DNA from: Gaiellaceae bacterium | Lineage (GTDB): Bacteria; Actinomycetota; Thermoleophilia; Gaiellales; Gaiellaceae | NCBI GenBank assembly: GCA_026002995.1 | Contig: BPGK01000001.1 | Coordinates: forward strand, 1,054,001-1,118,000 | Reading direction: 5' to 3' | Length of the DNA stretch: 64,000 nucleotides | Part shown: piece after piece, positions 39,349 to 48,879 of the stretch | Numbering within the stretch: position 1 is the stretch's first letter | Layout of the letters: each line of letters begins with the position of its first letter | Program-made: the position numbers and the translations under genes | The notes under the pieces: generated by a model | What the model saw: only the letters and a program-made list of their open reading frames with translations | Told to the model about the DNA's origin: nothing | Databases searched by the model: none

Positions 39349-40490
39349 TCGCCGAACCAGCGGGCGAGTCGCTCGCGCTCGAAGGCGCGCTTCTCGGCCG
39401 CGAGCGCAGGGCTCGGCGCCGCGATCTCGATCCGCGGCCCGGGCTCGGCGAAGAACTCGGCATCGATCCGGGCCGCGACCTCCTGGCCCATCTCCACGAA
39501 GCACGTGGCGATGCCTGCGAAGGGCTCGGGCTCCGGCTCGCCGCGCACATCGGCCGCGATTGCGCGAGCCACGCGGAGGCCCTCGAGCTCCGCCGTCACG
39601 CCGGCTTTCGGCAGGGGGAGCCCGTTCGCGAGCGGGATGAGCGTCACGTCACCGACGGCGTACACGTTCGCGTACGAGGTCGCGAGCGTGCCGCGGTCGA
39701 CGGCGATCCAACCGTGCTCACCGGTCAGCCCGCTCGCGGCGACGACGTGCGGGACGCGGTGCGGCGGCACTGCGAGGAGGAGGTCGAAGGGGATCTCGCC
39801 GTCCTCGAGCACGACGCGTCCGGCCTCGACGTGGCTGAGCTTCACCGCCGCCCGCTGGGAGATGCCGCGCTCGGCGAGCTTCGCCGCCATCCATGCAGAC
39901 CCCTCGGGGCCGGCGTTCGGCATGAGGATCGGCTGAACCGTGACGACGTCGATCTCGACTCGGTCGCGGAGCCCACGCGCGCGGAGGTGTTCGTCGACGT
40001 GGAAGGCGCACTCGAACGGCGCCGGCGGGCACGGGTAGGGCGCTCCGGCCACGAGGACGACGACGCGTCCCTCCTCGAGCTCTCGAAGCGCCTGCGCGGC
40101 CCCCGGAATCCCGCTCGTCGTCCAGATGTCGTGGCCGTGCTCGACGAGCCCGGGGACGAGGTCTCCGCGCGAGACCGCTCCGAGGGCGATCACGAGGTAG
40201 TCGCCTCCGAGAGTGACGCCGTCGACGACCGCCTCGCGCTCGGACGGATCGATGGACTCGATCTCCCCTCGGACGACGCGGACGCCGTGCGCGGCGAGGG
40301 CCTCGCGGGAGCGGCTCCCCTCGGCGATCGTGGCGTGCCCGACCAGCTCCCAGAGCTTGCGCAGGCCCATCGAGAACCGCTCGGCCCGATCCACGAGCAC
40401 GACCTCATGCTCCTTGCCGAGGAGACGCTTCAGCTCGGTGGCGGCGGAGATTCCGCCGAAGCCGCCACCGAGCACGAGAGTGGTCCCCAT
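39333..40490 (-). CDS. FAD-dependent pyridine nucleotide-disulfide oxidoreductase (sulfide:quinone reductase-like)
   Basis: 385 residues. It opens with the FAD loop TLVLGGGFGGISAATEL, has the second dinucleotide region EGRVVVLVAGAPYPCPPAPF, and the FAD-closing ANVYAVGDVTLIPL. The arrangement, with cysteines at YPCPPAPFEC, resembles sulfide:quinone oxidoreductase and flavocytochrome c sulfide dehydrogenase, but the three-cysteine SQR pattern is incomplete, so an NADH:quinone or general oxidoreductase role is equally possible. The ATG has a TAGCGT box six bases upstream. Confidence 0.85.
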   Translation of the reverse strand: MGTTLVLGGGFGGISAATELKRLLGKEHEVVLVDRAERFSMGLRKLWELVGHATIAEGSRSREALAAHGVRVVRGEIESIDPSEREAVVDGVTLGGDYLVIALGAVSRGDLVPGLVEHGHDIWTTSGIPGAAQALRELEEGRVVVLVAGAPYPCPPAPFECAFHVDEHLRARGLRDRVEIDVVTVQPILMPNAGPEGSAWMAAKLAERGISQRAAVKLSHVEAGRVVLEDGEIPFDLLLAVPPHRVPHVVAASGLTGEHGWIAVDRGTLATSYANVYAVGDVTLIPLANGLPLPKAGVTAELEGLRVARAIAADVRGEPEPEPFAGIATCFVEMGQEVAARIDAEFFAEPGPRIEIAAPSPALAAEKRAFERERLARWFGDYPVE

Positions 40491-40496
40491 GCCCCT

Positions 40497-40502
40497 ACGC
40501 TA
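40497..40502 (-). promoter_or_regulatory. -10 box for the FAD oxidoreductase gene
   Basis: TAGCGT on the minus strand, six bases before the ATG at 40490. It overlaps the stop codon of the upstream MMPL gene. Confidence 0.45.
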
Positions 40503-42638
40503 CTCCGCTGCTGTGGCCGGGCTTGGAGCTGGCGTCGGCGCGGAGGCGGGTGCCGGCTCCGCGTCACCGTGGCCGAAGCGCACGTCCGGGAGGATGCGGT
40601 CGAGCCAGGCCGGCAGCGCCCAGGCGGTCTGCCCGAGCAGCCGCAACGCCACGGGCATGAGGACGAGCCGGATGAGCATCGCATCCAGCAGGACGGCGAC
40701 GCCGAGGATCACGCCCATCTCCTTCGGGGGCAGCGGCCCCGAGAGCGCGAACGTGAAGAACACGGCGATCATCACGGCGGCCGCGGCGAAGATCACGCGG
40801 CCCGAGTGCGCGACGCCGCCGATCGTCGCCTCGCGCGCGTCGCCCGAGCGGTCGTAGTGCTCCTTCGCCGAGGAGAGCAGGAACACCGTGTAGTCCATCG
40901 CGATCGCGAAGATCATCGCGAAGAAGAACACGGGCCCCCAGGCGTTGAGGAAGCCCTGCGACTCGAACCCGAGGATCGACTCGAGGCGGCCGTCCTGGAA
41001 GATCAGCTTCGCGACGCCGAAGGCCGCGGCGACCGCGAGCAGGTTCAGCACGACTCCGACCGCGGCGATCACGGGCGCCTGCAGCGCGACGAGCAGGAGC
41101 AGGAAGCCGAGGACGAGGACGACGCCGAACACGGCGAGCGTGCGGCTCGAGAGCGCCTCCTCGAGGTCGTGGTTCTCGGCCGCTGCGCCGCCCACGAGCG
41201 CCTCGGCGGGGAGCGTCGCTCGGAGCCGCTCGATCGTCTCGCCGACGGCGGGATCCGAGGGGTCTGCCGCCGGGGTGGCGAGCAGCAAGGCGACGCCGCC
41301 CGACGTCACCGGGGGCGCGACGTTCGCGACCCCCGGATCGACTCCCAGTACCGCCGATGCCCGCTCGACCTGCGCTGCGGGCGCGACGACCTGGAGCGTT
41401 CCCGGCGCGCCCGGCCCGAAGGCCTCCTGCACCTGCGTGTAGCCGACGCGCGAGCCGTCGTCCTCCGGAACGACCTTGATCGAGGGCATTCCCGTCTCGA
41501 GCCCGAGCACGGGAAGCGAGAGGGCGCCGAGGATGGCCGTCGCCACGAGCCCGTAGGCCCAGGGCCGTCTCCACAGCCGCTCGCCCCAGCGCGCGAACGC
41601 CGGCGAGCGGTGTTCGCCGGCGTGCACCCACGGGAGCGCGAGCGTGTCCACCCGGTCGCCGAGCCACGAGAGCACGGCCGGGAGGAGGGTCAGCGCGGCG
41701 AGGAGCACGAACGCCACCGAGAGCATGATCCCGAGCGCCATGGAGCGGAACGCCGGGCTCGGCACCAGCATCACCGCGGATAGCGAGATGAGGACGGTGA
41801 GCCCCGAGAAGAGGACGGCCTTGCCCGCCGTGTCCATCGTCACCGCGACGGCCTCGCGCGTGTCCAGCTCCGAGCCGAAGTGTGCGCCGCGGAACCGCGC
41901 GACGATGAAGAGGGCGTAGTCGATCCCGAGCGCGAGAGCGAACATGAGCGCGAAGTTCATCGCCCAGATCGAGACGTCGAACGCCTGGGTGACGAGGAAG
42001 AGGCTTCCCGCCGCCGCGAGGAGGCCGAGGATCGTGAGCAGGAGGGGGAGTCCCGCGGCGACGAGCGATCCGAACGCGAGCACGAGGATCGCGAGCGTCA
42101 CCGGCCAGGAGATGAGCTCCGAGCGGAGCATCGCCTTCTTGTTCGCCTCGTTGAAGTCGGACCACATCCCCGGGGCGCCGGTGAGGCTGACGGTGACGGC
42201 GTCGTCTCCCGCTGCCGCGAGGTCGTCCTGCAAGGCTCCGGCTGCGGCGACCATCTCCTTCGGGCTCGCTGCGGCCCCTCCGGCGACGATCGCGGTGCGG
42301 CCGTCCCGCGAGAGCTGTGGCTCGGACACGGAGGCGATGCGCGGGTCTGACTCGAGCACCGCTCGCACGCGTGCGAGCGCGGGCGCGAGGTCGCCGTCGC
42401 CGGAGACGACGACCATGAGCGCATACGCGCCCTGACCGCCGAAGGACGCGTCGATCCTCTCGCGCGCGGCGACGGACTCGGACCCCGAGGCCTCCCAGCC
42501 CGCGCCCGAGAGCGCGTGCTCCGCGCGTGGCGCGAAGACGCCGAACCCGATCGCGATGACGGCCCACGCGATGACGACGTGCTTGACGTGGTCGGCGGTC
42601 CACGCGCCGAGCCGGCCGATCGGCCCGATCCGGGTCAT
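40500..42638 (-). CDS. MMPL/RND-type membrane transporter
   Basis: 712 residues and about twelve spans in two halves, each starting with a large extracytoplasmic loop (after residue 40 and after residue 385). The MMPL motifs FALMFALALGIDYALFIVARF and FAMIFAIAMDYTVFLLSS contain the buried aspartate/tyrosine proton relay (GIDY and AMDY). Such pumps export lipids or drugs. It is encoded behind an ArsR-type repressor (ATGA overlap), so it is probably inducible. The tail is Ala-Pro rich. Confidence 0.93.
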   Translation of the reverse strand: MTRIGPIGRLGAWTADHVKHVVIAWAVIAIGFGVFAPRAEHALSGAGWEASGSESVAARERIDASFGGQGAYALMVVVSGDGDLAPALARVRAVLESDPRIASVSEPQLSRDGRTAIVAGGAAASPKEMVAAAGALQDDLAAAGDDAVTVSLTGAPGMWSDFNEANKKAMLRSELISWPVTLAILVLAFGSLVAAGLPLLLTILGLLAAAGSLFLVTQAFDVSIWAMNFALMFALALGIDYALFIVARFRGAHFGSELDTREAVAVTMDTAGKAVLFSGLTVLISLSAVMLVPSPAFRSMALGIMLSVAFVLLAALTLLPAVLSWLGDRVDTLALPWVHAGEHRSPAFARWGERLWRRPWAYGLVATAILGALSLPVLGLETGMPSIKVVPEDDGSRVGYTQVQEAFGPGAPGTLQVVAPAAQVERASAVLGVDPGVANVAPPVTSGGVALLLATPAADPSDPAVGETIERLRATLPAEALVGGAAAENHDLEEALSSRTLAVFGVVLVLGFLLLLVALQAPVIAAVGVVLNLLAVAAAFGVAKLIFQDGRLESILGFESQGFLNAWGPVFFFAMIFAIAMDYTVFLLSSAKEHYDRSGDAREATIGGVAHSGRVIFAAAAVMIAVFFTFALSGPLPPKEMGVILGVAVLLDAMLIRLVLMPVALRLLGQTAWALPAWLDRILPDVRFGHGDAEPAPASAPTPAPSPATAAE

Positions 42639-42976
42639 GGGGAGACTCCCGCGAGCAGCTCGTCGAGCTCCTGCACCCGGCGGCGGAGGCCGCCGCAGAC
42701 GGTGTCGCAGAGCTCGAAGACGGACTCGTCGGCGATCGCGTACAGCGCTCGGTTGCCGTCGCGCCGGCGGGAGACGATGCCCGCCGAGTAGAGGACTCCG
42801 AGGTGCTTGGAGACGTTCTGCTGTGTCGTGCCGAGCGCGTCCGTCAGCTCGAGCACGCTCGCCTCACCGTCCCGGAGCAAGTCGAGGATCCGGATCCGCA
42901 TCGGCTCGCCGAGGACGCGGAAGCGCTGCGCGATCTGCTCGACGAGCTCGACCGCGAGTGGGTGGGGAAGGGTCAT
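42635..42976 (-). CDS. ArsR-family transcriptional regulator
   Basis: 113 residues. The winged helix is plain: AQRFRVLGEPMRIRILDLLR, ASVLELTDALGTTQQNVSKH and LGVLYSAGIVSRRRDGNRAL. There are Cys residues (ELCDTVCGG) in the C-terminal helix, but not the ELCVCDL metal box, so the signal may be redox or a small molecule. The stop overlaps the MMPL start (ATGA), so it most likely represses its own operon. Confidence 0.92.
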   Translation of the reverse strand: MTLPHPLAVELVEQIAQRFRVLGEPMRIRILDLLRDGEASVLELTDALGTTQQNVSKHLGVLYSAGIVSRRRDGNRALYAIADESVFELCDTVCGGLRRRVQELDELLAGVSP

Positions 42977-42997
42977 GGTCGCTCGCTTTCGTCTCTC

Positions 42998-43033
42998 TAC
43001 ACTACACAACTACACAACTAAGAAAATGTATAG
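42998..43033 (-). promoter_or_regulatory. AT-rich promoter/operator of the arsR-mmpl operon
   Basis: Read on the minus strand: TATACA at 43032-43027, then TTTTCTTAG and the direct repeats GTTGTGTA-GTTGTGTA-GTGTA ahead of a leader of about 21 bases. The low GC content stands out and the repeats, spaced exactly eight bases, are good candidates for repressor binding. Confidence 0.5.
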
Positions 43034-43087
43034 CAGAGACGGGTACCCGTCGCCTCCTCTACCGGCCGTGACTAGGGTATGGCCCCG

Positions 43088-43924
43088 ATGACGGCGATCC
43101 GGATCGACGGGAAGGCGCTGGCGGCGAAGGTGCGCGCGCAGGTGGCCGAGGACGTCGAGGCGTTCGGCAAGCCCGTCTGCCTCGCAACGATCCTCGTCGG
43201 CGACGATCCGGCGTCGCACGTCTACGTCGGCGCGAAGCACAAGGCATCGCACGAGGCGGGGATCGACTCGCGCGACCACCGCCTCCCCGGGGACACGGCC
43301 GAGAGCGTCGTCCTCGACCTGATCGCAGAGCTCAATGCGGACGACGCGGTGGACGGAATCCTCGTCCAACTCCCGCTCCCCGAGCACATGGACGAGCCGA
43401 GGGTGCTGCGCGCGGTCGACCCCGCGAAGGACGTGGATGGGTTCCACCCCCTCAATGCGGGCCGGCTCTTCATCGGCGAGCCGTTCCTCGTGCCGGCCAC
43501 GCCCTCCGGGGTTCTCGTCATGCTCGACGAGTACGGCGTCGCACTCGAGGGAGCGGAGGCCGTCGTCGTCGGCCGAAGCGAGATCGTCGGGAAGCCGATG
43601 GCCGCGCTCCTCCTCGGGAGGAACGCGACGGTGACCATCTGCCACTCGCGGACAGCCGACCTCGCCTCCCACACGCGCCGTGCCGACGTCCTCGTCGCGG
43701 CGGTCGGCCGCCCAGGGCTCATCACGAAGGAGATGGTCAAGCCGGGCGCCGCGGTCATCGACGTCGGTGTCAACCGGACCGAGGAGGGCCTCGTCGGCGA
43801 TGTCGACCCCGCCGTGTTCGAGGTGGCGGGGCTCATGACGCCGGTTCCCGGCGGGGTCGGCCCGATGACGATCGCCATGCTCCTGCGCAACACGCTCATC
43901 GCCGCGCAGGCGAGGAAGCCGTAG
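43088..43924 (+). CDS. folD: Bifunctional methylene-THF dehydrogenase / methenyl-THF cyclohydrolase
   Basis: 278 residues. FolD interconverts 5,10-methylene-THF and 10-formyl-THF with NADP. Marks are [20 protein letters not shown] with the catalytic Tyr and Lys, [45 protein letters not shown] and [16 protein letters not shown]. The ATG at 43088 is preferred over that at 43079, because a TAGGGT box ends right at 43078. It supplies C1 units also used by panB. Confidence 0.96.
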   Translation: MTAIRIDGKALAAKVRAQVAEDVEAFGKPVCLATILVGDDPASHVYVGAKHKASHEAGIDSRDHRLPGDTAESVVLDLIAELNADDAVDGILVQLPLPEHMDEPRVLRAVDPAKDVDGFHPLNAGRLFIGEPFLVPATPSGVLVMLDEYGVALEGAEAVVVGRSEIVGKPMAALLLGRNATVTICHSRTADLASHTRRADVLVAAVGRPGLITKEMVKPGAAVIDVGVNRTEEGLVGDVDPAVFEVAGLMTPVPGGVGPMTIAMLLRNTLIAAQARKP

Positions 43925-44070
43925 GCTCGGATCGCCGGCATGTCGCCGACGCCGGCGCCGCGCTGCCTCGGCTTGCAGTTTCGGATCCGGAGACGCTACC
44001 GTTCGCGCGTTCAGTTCATCGGCGTCGGCCGCGCGATCGGGTCGGCGTCTTCGTTTTCCAGGAGGACGTA

Positions 44071-44277
44071 GTGGAGCAGGGCACCGTCAAGTGGTTCTCG
44101 AACGAGAAGGGGTACGGCTTCATCGAGCGCGAGGGTGGGGACGACGTGTTCGTTCACTTCACCGCGATCGAGATGGACGGCTTCAAGACGCTCACCGAGG
44201 GTCAGCGTGTGACCTTCGAGGTCGTCCAGGGCCCAAAGGGTGCCCAGGCCGCGAACGTCACCGCAGCGGCGAGCTGA
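44071..44277 (+). CDS. Cold-shock protein (CspA family)
   Basis: 68 residues, a single OB fold with RNP1 NEKGYGFIE and RNP2 DVFVHFTAI. It starts GTG-GAG-CAG-GGC as many actinobacterial csp genes do (MEQGTVKWF). It binds single-stranded RNA and DNA. The leader of about 145 bases without a gene upstream probably contains regulatory RNA structure. A strong hairpin follows the gene. Confidence 0.96.
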   Translation: MEQGTVKWFSNEKGYGFIEREGGDDVFVHFTAIEMDGFKTLTEGQRVTFEVVQGPKGAQAANVTAAAS

Positions 44278-44301
44278 CCGGACTCGGATCGACGTGACGG
44301 T

Positions 44302-44321
44302 GGGCTCCCGGGAGGGAGCCC
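44302..44321 (+). terminator. Hairpin terminator of the cold-shock gene
   Basis: GGGCTCCC-GGGA-GGGAGCCC, a perfect 8-base-pair stem, 24 bases past the stop codon and 24 before gatC. Only weak T content follows (GCCTCGTCT). Confidence 0.7.
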
Positions 44322-44345
44322 GCCTCGTCTGAGAGGATCTTCGTC

Positions 44346-44633
44346 ATGCCCATCTCCAGAGACGACGTACTCCACGTCGCGCGCCTCGCCCGGCTCGCGC
44401 TCACCGAGGACGAGGTCGAGCGGCTCACGCACGAGCTCGCGGACATCGTCGAGGCCGTGGGGATCGTCGCCGAGCTCGACCTCGAAGGTGTCCCGCCGAC
44501 CTCGCACCCGCGAGGCCTCGTCAACGTCATGGACGACGACGAGCCGCGGCCGCCGCTCCCCCTCGAGGACGTGCTCGCGAACGCGCCCGACCACGAGGGC
44601 AACCTCTTCCGCGTACCGGCGTGGCGCCAGTAG
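44346..44633 (+). CDS. gatC: Glu/Asp-tRNA amidotransferase subunit C
   Basis: 95 residues. GatC steadies GatA and GatB in the complex that turns Glu-tRNA(Gln) or Asp-tRNA(Asn) into the amide form. The family pattern is [37 protein letters not shown], then [20 protein letters not shown]. The end overlaps gatA by 13 bases. Confidence 0.95.
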   Translation: MPISRDDVLHVARLARLALTEDEVERLTHELADIVEAVGIVAELDLEGVPPTSHPRGLVNVMDDDEPRPPLPLEDVLANAPDHEGNLFRVPAWRQ

Positions 44634-46036
44634 TCGACACCCTCAGGCTCACGGCCGAGCAGGCGGCCGCGCTGCTCGAGCGCCGGGAGATCTCTCCGGC
44701 CGAGCTTCGCGAGGCGTACTTCGAGGCGATCGCCGAGCGCGACGGTGAGCTCCACTGCTACCTCCGGACGACGGAGACGGCGGAGGGCGACGGCGTCCCC
44801 ATCGCGCTCAAGGACGTCATCTCGACGAAGGGCGTCGAGACGACAGCCGGCTCGAGGATCCTCGCCGGCTACGTGCCCGTGTTCGACGCGACCGTCGCGG
44901 CGCGGGTGAAGGCGGCCGGCCTCTCGCTCCTCGGTAAGACGAACACGGACGAGTTCGCGATGGGCTCGTCGACCGAGAACTCGGCCTACGGCCCCTCTCG
45001 CAACCCGTGGGATCCGACCCGCGTTCCCGGCGGCTCGGGAGGCGGCTCCGCGGCCGCCGTCACGGCGGGGCTCGCACCGTGGGCGCTCGGCTCCGACACC
45101 GGCGGCTCCATCAAGCAGCCGTCTGCGCTCTGCGGCAATGTCGGCTTGCGCCCGACGTACGGGAGCGTCTCGCGCTACGGGGTCGTCGCGTTCGCCTCGA
45201 GCCTCGACCAGATCGGGCCGGTCGCGAAGACGGTGCGCGACGTCGCGCTCCTGTACTCGATCATCGCTGGCCGTGACCCTCTCGACTCGACCACCGCCGA
45301 GCTGCCCGAGCCCGTACGGCTCCCCGAAGACGACTCTCTCGCCGGTCTGCGGATCGGCGTGCCGACGGAGCTGAACGAGGCGGAGGGCATCGAGCCGGGC
45401 GTGCGGGACGCGGTTCGGCGCACGCTCGAGCTCGCCGAGGAGCTCGGCGCGGAGGTCGGGGAGTGCTCGCTCCCGCGGTCGGTGCGCTACGGGCTGCCCT
45501 GCTACTACCTCATCGCACCAGCCGAGGCGTCCTCGAACCTCGCCCGCTACGACGGCATCCGCTACGGAGCGCGCGCCGAGGGCTCCAGCTACCAGGAGGT
45601 GGTCGAGCGGACGCGCGACGAAGGGTTCGGGGACGAGCCCAAGCGGCGGATCATGCTCGGCACGTACGCGCTCTCCGCCGGCTACTACGACGCCTACTAC
45701 GGGCAGGCGCAGAAGGTGCGCACGCTCATCATCGAGGAGCACCGCGAGGCGCTCGAGCGCTTCGACCTGCTCGCGTGCCCGACCTCGCCCACGGTCGCGT
45801 TCCCGCTCGGGGAGCGGGCCGACGATCCGCTCGCCATGTACGCCGCCGACCTCTTGACCATCCCGTCCTGTCTCGCCGGCTTGCCCGGCCTCTCGATCCC
45901 GTGCGGGCTCTCGGACGGACTTCCGGTGGGCCTCCAACTCATCGGCCCGCAGTTCGGCGAGAACACGCTGTTCCGCGCCGGGCACGCCCTCGAGCAGGCG
46001 CTCGGCTTCGACACGGTCCCGGAGCGCTGGCGGTGA
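44621..46036 (+). CDS. gatA: Glu/Asp-tRNA amidotransferase subunit A
   Basis: 471 residues of the amidase-signature family. The catalytic Lys is in [11 protein letters not shown], and the two serines in [14 protein letters not shown] and [13 protein letters not shown], forming the Ser-cisSer-Lys triad. It releases ammonia from glutamine for GatB. The GTG start is inside gatC, and the end overlaps gatB by four bases. Confidence 0.97.
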   Translation: MAPVVDTLRLTAEQAAALLERREISPAELREAYFEAIAERDGELHCYLRTTETAEGDGVPIALKDVISTKGVETTAGSRILAGYVPVFDATVAARVKAAGLSLLGKTNTDEFAMGSSTENSAYGPSRNPWDPTRVPGGSGGGSAAAVTAGLAPWALGSDTGGSIKQPSALCGNVGLRPTYGSVSRYGVVAFASSLDQIGPVAKTVRDVALLYSIIAGRDPLDSTTAELPEPVRLPEDDSLAGLRIGVPTELNEAEGIEPGVRDAVRRTLELAEELGAEVGECSLPRSVRYGLPCYYLIAPAEASSNLARYDGIRYGARAEGSSYQEVVERTRDEGFGDEPKRRIMLGTYALSAGYYDAYYGQAQKVRTLIIEEHREALERFDLLACPTSPTVAFPLGERADDPLAMYAADLLTIPSCLAGLPGLSIPCGLSDGLPVGLQLIGPQFGENTLFRAGHALEQALGFDTVPERWR

Positions 46037-47442
46037 GCTGGGAGCCGGTCATCGGGCTGGAGATCCACGTCCAGCTCAAGACGAAGACGAAGATGTTCTG
46101 CCGCTGCCCGGTCGGCTTCGGCGCCGGCGAGAACACCCAGACCTGCCCCGTCTGCCTCGGGTTCCCGGGTGCGCTTCCCGTGACAAACCGCGTGGCGGTC
46201 GAGTGGACGATCCTGCTCGGCCTCGCTCTCGACTGCACGATCGCCGAGCGGGCGGTGTTCGCCCGCAAGAACTACTTCTACCCCGACCTGCCGAAGGGCT
46301 ACCAGATCTCGCAGTACGATCTCCCGCTTTGCAAAGACGGCAAGATGCTCGTACCGACTGCGGATGGCGACCGTGTGATCGGCATCGTGCGGGCGCACCT
46401 CGAGGAGGACGCGGCGAAGACAGTGCACGTCGGGGGCAGCACGGGACGGATCGGCGGCGCGGCGTGGTCGCTCGTCGACTACAACCGCGGCGGCACCCCG
46501 CTCGTCGAGATCGTCACCGCGCCCGACCTCCACTCGCCGGAGGAGGCGAAGCGCTTCCTCCAGCTCCTGCGCCAGACGATCGTCGAGCTCGGCATCTCGG
46601 ATGCGGAGATGGAGAAGGGGACGCTCCGTGTCGACGCCAACGTCTCCGTGCGACCCGCGGGCTCCGACGAGCTCAGGACGCGTACCGAGATCAAGAACAT
46701 GAACTCGTTCACGTTCATCGCGCGCGGGATCGAGGCCGAGGTCGAGCGCCAGATCGCCGTCTGGGAGGCGGGCGAGGAGGTGCGGCAGGAGACGTACGAC
46801 TTCGACGCGGCGACGGGTCGACTGACGCCACGGCGCGCGAAGGAGGAGGCGGACGACTACCGGTACTTCCCCGAGCCCGATCTCGTCCCCGTGGAGCCTG
46901 ACCGGCGTCTCGTCGAGCGCCTGCGGGCTGAGCTTCCCGAGCTCCCCGCGGCACGGATCCGGCGAATCGAGGGGGAGCTCGGCCTCGAGCGGGCGATCGT
47001 GCTCGTCACGGGCGGGCTCGACCGGCTCTGGCAAGAGACGGTCGAAGCGGGGGCTGACGCGCTCGCGGCGGCGAACGTCGTCGCCAACAACCTCGTCCGC
47101 GCGGGCGTCGATCCGGAGCTCGTGTCCCCGAAGGAGCTCGCGAAGCTCGTCGGCGCGCGCGAGCGGATCCCGCGCGTCGCCTTCGACGAGGCGATCGCGC
47201 GGCTCGGCGAGCCGGGGTTCTCGGCCGATCCGTACCTCGCGCGGGAGGCGGTCTCCGACGTCGCCGCGCTCGACCCGCTCGTCGACGCCATCCTCGCCGC
47301 GCACCCAGAGCAGGTCGCCGCCTACCGCGGCGGCAAGGAGGGGTTGCTCGGCTTCTTCGTCGGTCAGGTGATGCGCGAGACCGATGGAACCGCGAATCCG
47401 CGCGTCGTCTCCGACCTCCTGCGCGAGAAGCTCGCCGGCTGA
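46033..47442 (+). CDS. gatB: Glu/Asp-tRNA amidotransferase subunit B
   Basis: 469 residues. GatB phosphorylates and amidates the tRNA-bound acid. It starts [20 protein letters not shown], has the two zinc-knuckle cysteine pairs CRCPVGFG and CPVCLGFPG, the [20 protein letters not shown] block and a C-terminal YqeY-like tail ([12 protein letters not shown]). Closes the gatCAB operon. Confidence 0.97.
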   Translation: MSWEPVIGLEIHVQLKTKTKMFCRCPVGFGAGENTQTCPVCLGFPGALPVTNRVAVEWTILLGLALDCTIAERAVFARKNYFYPDLPKGYQISQYDLPLCKDGKMLVPTADGDRVIGIVRAHLEEDAAKTVHVGGSTGRIGGAAWSLVDYNRGGTPLVEIVTAPDLHSPEEAKRFLQLLRQTIVELGISDAEMEKGTLRVDANVSVRPAGSDELRTRTEIKNMNSFTFIARGIEAEVERQIAVWEAGEEVRQETYDFDAATGRLTPRRAKEEADDYRYFPEPDLVPVEPDRRLVERLRAELPELPAARIRRIEGELGLERAIVLVTGGLDRLWQETVEAGADALAAANVVANNLVRAGVDPELVSPKELAKLVGARERIPRVAFDEAIARLGEPGFSADPYLAREAVSDVAALDPLVDAILAAHPEQVAAYRGGKEGLLGFFVGQVMRETDGTANPRVVSDLLREKLAG

Positions 47443-47499
47443 CGTCGTTCGACGGGGGCGCAAGCGCCGTCGGCAGCAGGCGGCGCGGGCGGCGGAGAG

Positions 47500-47799
47500 C
47501 TACGAGGGGATCGTGAGCTCGCGGCCGACGTAGAGCCCGGAGCTCTCGGCCTCGACGAACGGAGCCATCGCCCTGCGCCGCTCGGCCTCGACCTCGGACA
47601 GGCGGTAGCGCTCGCGCGCCTCCTCGGACGCCCAGATGGAGATCCCGACCACCTCGCTCCGCTCCTCCGAGAAGCACTCGTAGGCGCGAAGCATCCCCTC
47701 GGGGAACTCCCTCGGCCTCCAGGCCCGGCGAAACTGCTCGTACGTCCCCGGAGCGATCCGTCGGGTCGTGATCCAGACGACGTACCGGTCGCGCTCCAT
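47500..47799 (-). CDS. Small ABM-like / dimeric barrel protein, unknown
   Basis: 99 residues. Starts MERDRYVVWITTRRIAPGTY, with strand EVVGISIWASEEARERYR, reminiscent of dimeric alpha-beta barrel (ABM-like) proteins, but no sure family assignment. A good ribosome site (AAGGAGGCGATCG) precedes the ATG, unlike most genes here. It is convergent with gatB. Confidence 0.6.
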   Translation of the reverse strand: MERDRYVVWITTRRIAPGTYEQFRRAWRPREFPEGMLRAYECFSEERSEVVGISIWASEEARERYRLSEVEAERRRAMAPFVEAESSGLYVGRELTIPS

Positions 47800-47871
47800 C
47801 GATCGCCTCCTTTCCGCTCGACGGTCTCGCTCCACCGTACAACGGCGCGAAGGCTTGCGCCCGAGCACACG

Positions 47872-47877
47872 TATCAT
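47872..47877 (+). promoter_or_regulatory. -10 box for the 47884 membrane gene
   Basis: TATCAT six bases before the GTG at 47884; no ribosome site. This is the likely promoter of the cupredoxin-lipoprotein cluster. Confidence 0.5.
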
Positions 47878-47883
47878 TTCTCC

Positions 47884-48405
47884 GTGGACCGCCTCCGGGC
47901 GTGGCTCGTCGTCTGCCCCCTCGTCGCCGCCGGGACGCTCGTGGCGCACGCGGGGGCTTACCGGCTCACCGGGACGCCTTCGGGCGCCCTGCACGCCTAC
48001 CTCGCCCACGCGCCACAGGCCGTCCTCGTCGCCTGTGTGCTGGCGATCGCGCTCGCAGGTCTCGGTGCCCGCCTGCGAGCCCCGAGCCCGTGGACGTTCG
48101 CGGCGCTCGCCCCGCTCGCCTTCCTCGTCCAGGAGCACGTCGAGCGCGTCGTCCACACCGGCCATGTGTCGTGGATCCTGACGACGCCGGCTGTGCTCGT
48201 CGGCCTCCTCCTCCAGGCGCCGCTCGGCCTCATCTCCTGGCACGTTGCGCGGCGTCTCCTGCGCGCCCTCGCCGTGCCACGGGCGAGACGCGCTCGGCTC
48301 GGGCGTCTCCTCGTTCCGCTCGCAGCCCCGCTCGAGCGAGCGGTCGTGCTCGCGCCCGTGGGGACGCCGTCCGCACGCGCGCCACCCTCGTCGCGGCGTC
48401 CCTGA
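47884..48405 (+). CDS. Integral membrane protein, unknown, first of a four-gene cluster
   Basis: 173 residues with about four membrane spans (LVVCPLVAAGTLVAHAGAY, AVLVACVLAIALAGLGARL, FAALAPLAFLVQEHVERVV, ILTTPAVLVGLLLQAPLGL). Note the charged EHVERVVHTGH after the third span, a possible metal-binding spot. The C-terminal tail is basic and disordered. Not recognised. The next gene, a cupredoxin-like lipoprotein, begins 42 bases downstream, so joint action on metal handling is a guess. Confidence 0.65.
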   Translation: MDRLRAWLVVCPLVAAGTLVAHAGAYRLTGTPSGALHAYLAHAPQAVLVACVLAIALAGLGARLRAPSPWTFAALAPLAFLVQEHVERVVHTGHVSWILTTPAVLVGLLLQAPLGLISWHVARRLLRALAVPRARRARLGRLLVPLAAPLERAVVLAPVGTPSARAPPSSRRP

Positions 48406-48447
48406 CCACCGCCGCCCCGGGGCGGCACGACCGCGAAGGAGATGACG

Positions 48448-48879
48448 ATGACGAAGGTGCTTGCCGCGTGCGCTGCGCTGCTCGCAGCAGCGGCGCTCGC
48501 GGGCTGCGGCTCGAGCGAGGAGGCGGCCCCGCCGGACACGACCGAGCCGGAGACGACGCACACGACGACGACGGAGACGCCGCCGACCGAGACGGCGCCG
48601 ACGGCGCCGGCTCCCGTCACGGTCCGCATCGCCGTCAGGAGCGGGCGGCCGGTCGGCGGAATCGCCCGGCCGAAGGTGCGACAGGGCGATCGCGTCGTCC
48701 TCGTCGTGAGTGCCGACACGGCCGGCGACGTGCACCTCCACGGGTACGACCTCGAGCGGCGCGTCGCGCCCGGCGCTCCCGCCCGCATCGGCTTCCGGGC
48801 GACGATTCCGGGCCGGTTCGAGATCGAGCTCCACGCTCATCCCGAGGTCCACATCGGAGAGCTGACCGTCACGCCATGA
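48448..48879 (+). CDS. Cupredoxin-like lipoprotein
   Basis: 143 residues. The lipobox LAGC (Cys20 from the ATG at 48448) anchors it to the membrane; a Thr/Pro-rich linker follows and then a beta-domain with DVHLHGYDLERRV and FEIELHAHPEVHIGELTV. This is the EfeO-type cupredoxin fold, with five histidines clustered (HLH, HAH, H), fitting a copper- or iron-binding site but without the Cys or Met of blue-copper proteins. AAGGAG sits six bases before this ATG, preferred to one six bases upstream. It overlaps the following membrane gene (ATGA). Confidence 0.75.
   Translation: MTKVLAACAALLAAAALAGCGSSEEAAPPDTTEPETTHTTTTETPPTETAPTAPAPVTVRIAVRSGRPVGGIARPKVRQGDRVVLVVSADTAGDVHLHGYDLERRVAPGAPARIGFRATIPGRFEIELHAHPEVHIGELTVTP

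Noticed and set aside
39333-40490. Firm sulfide:quinone oxidoreductase assignment
   Set aside because: Only two of the three conserved SQR cysteines can be placed, so the substrate is left open.
43925-44070. Protein gene in the cold-shock leader
   Set aside because: No start signal and no recognisable product; more likely an untranslated leader.
48245-48445. Alternative gene between the membrane protein and the lipoprotein
   Set aside because: Overlaps the membrane protein end, has no ribosome site or promoter, and low-complexity composition.
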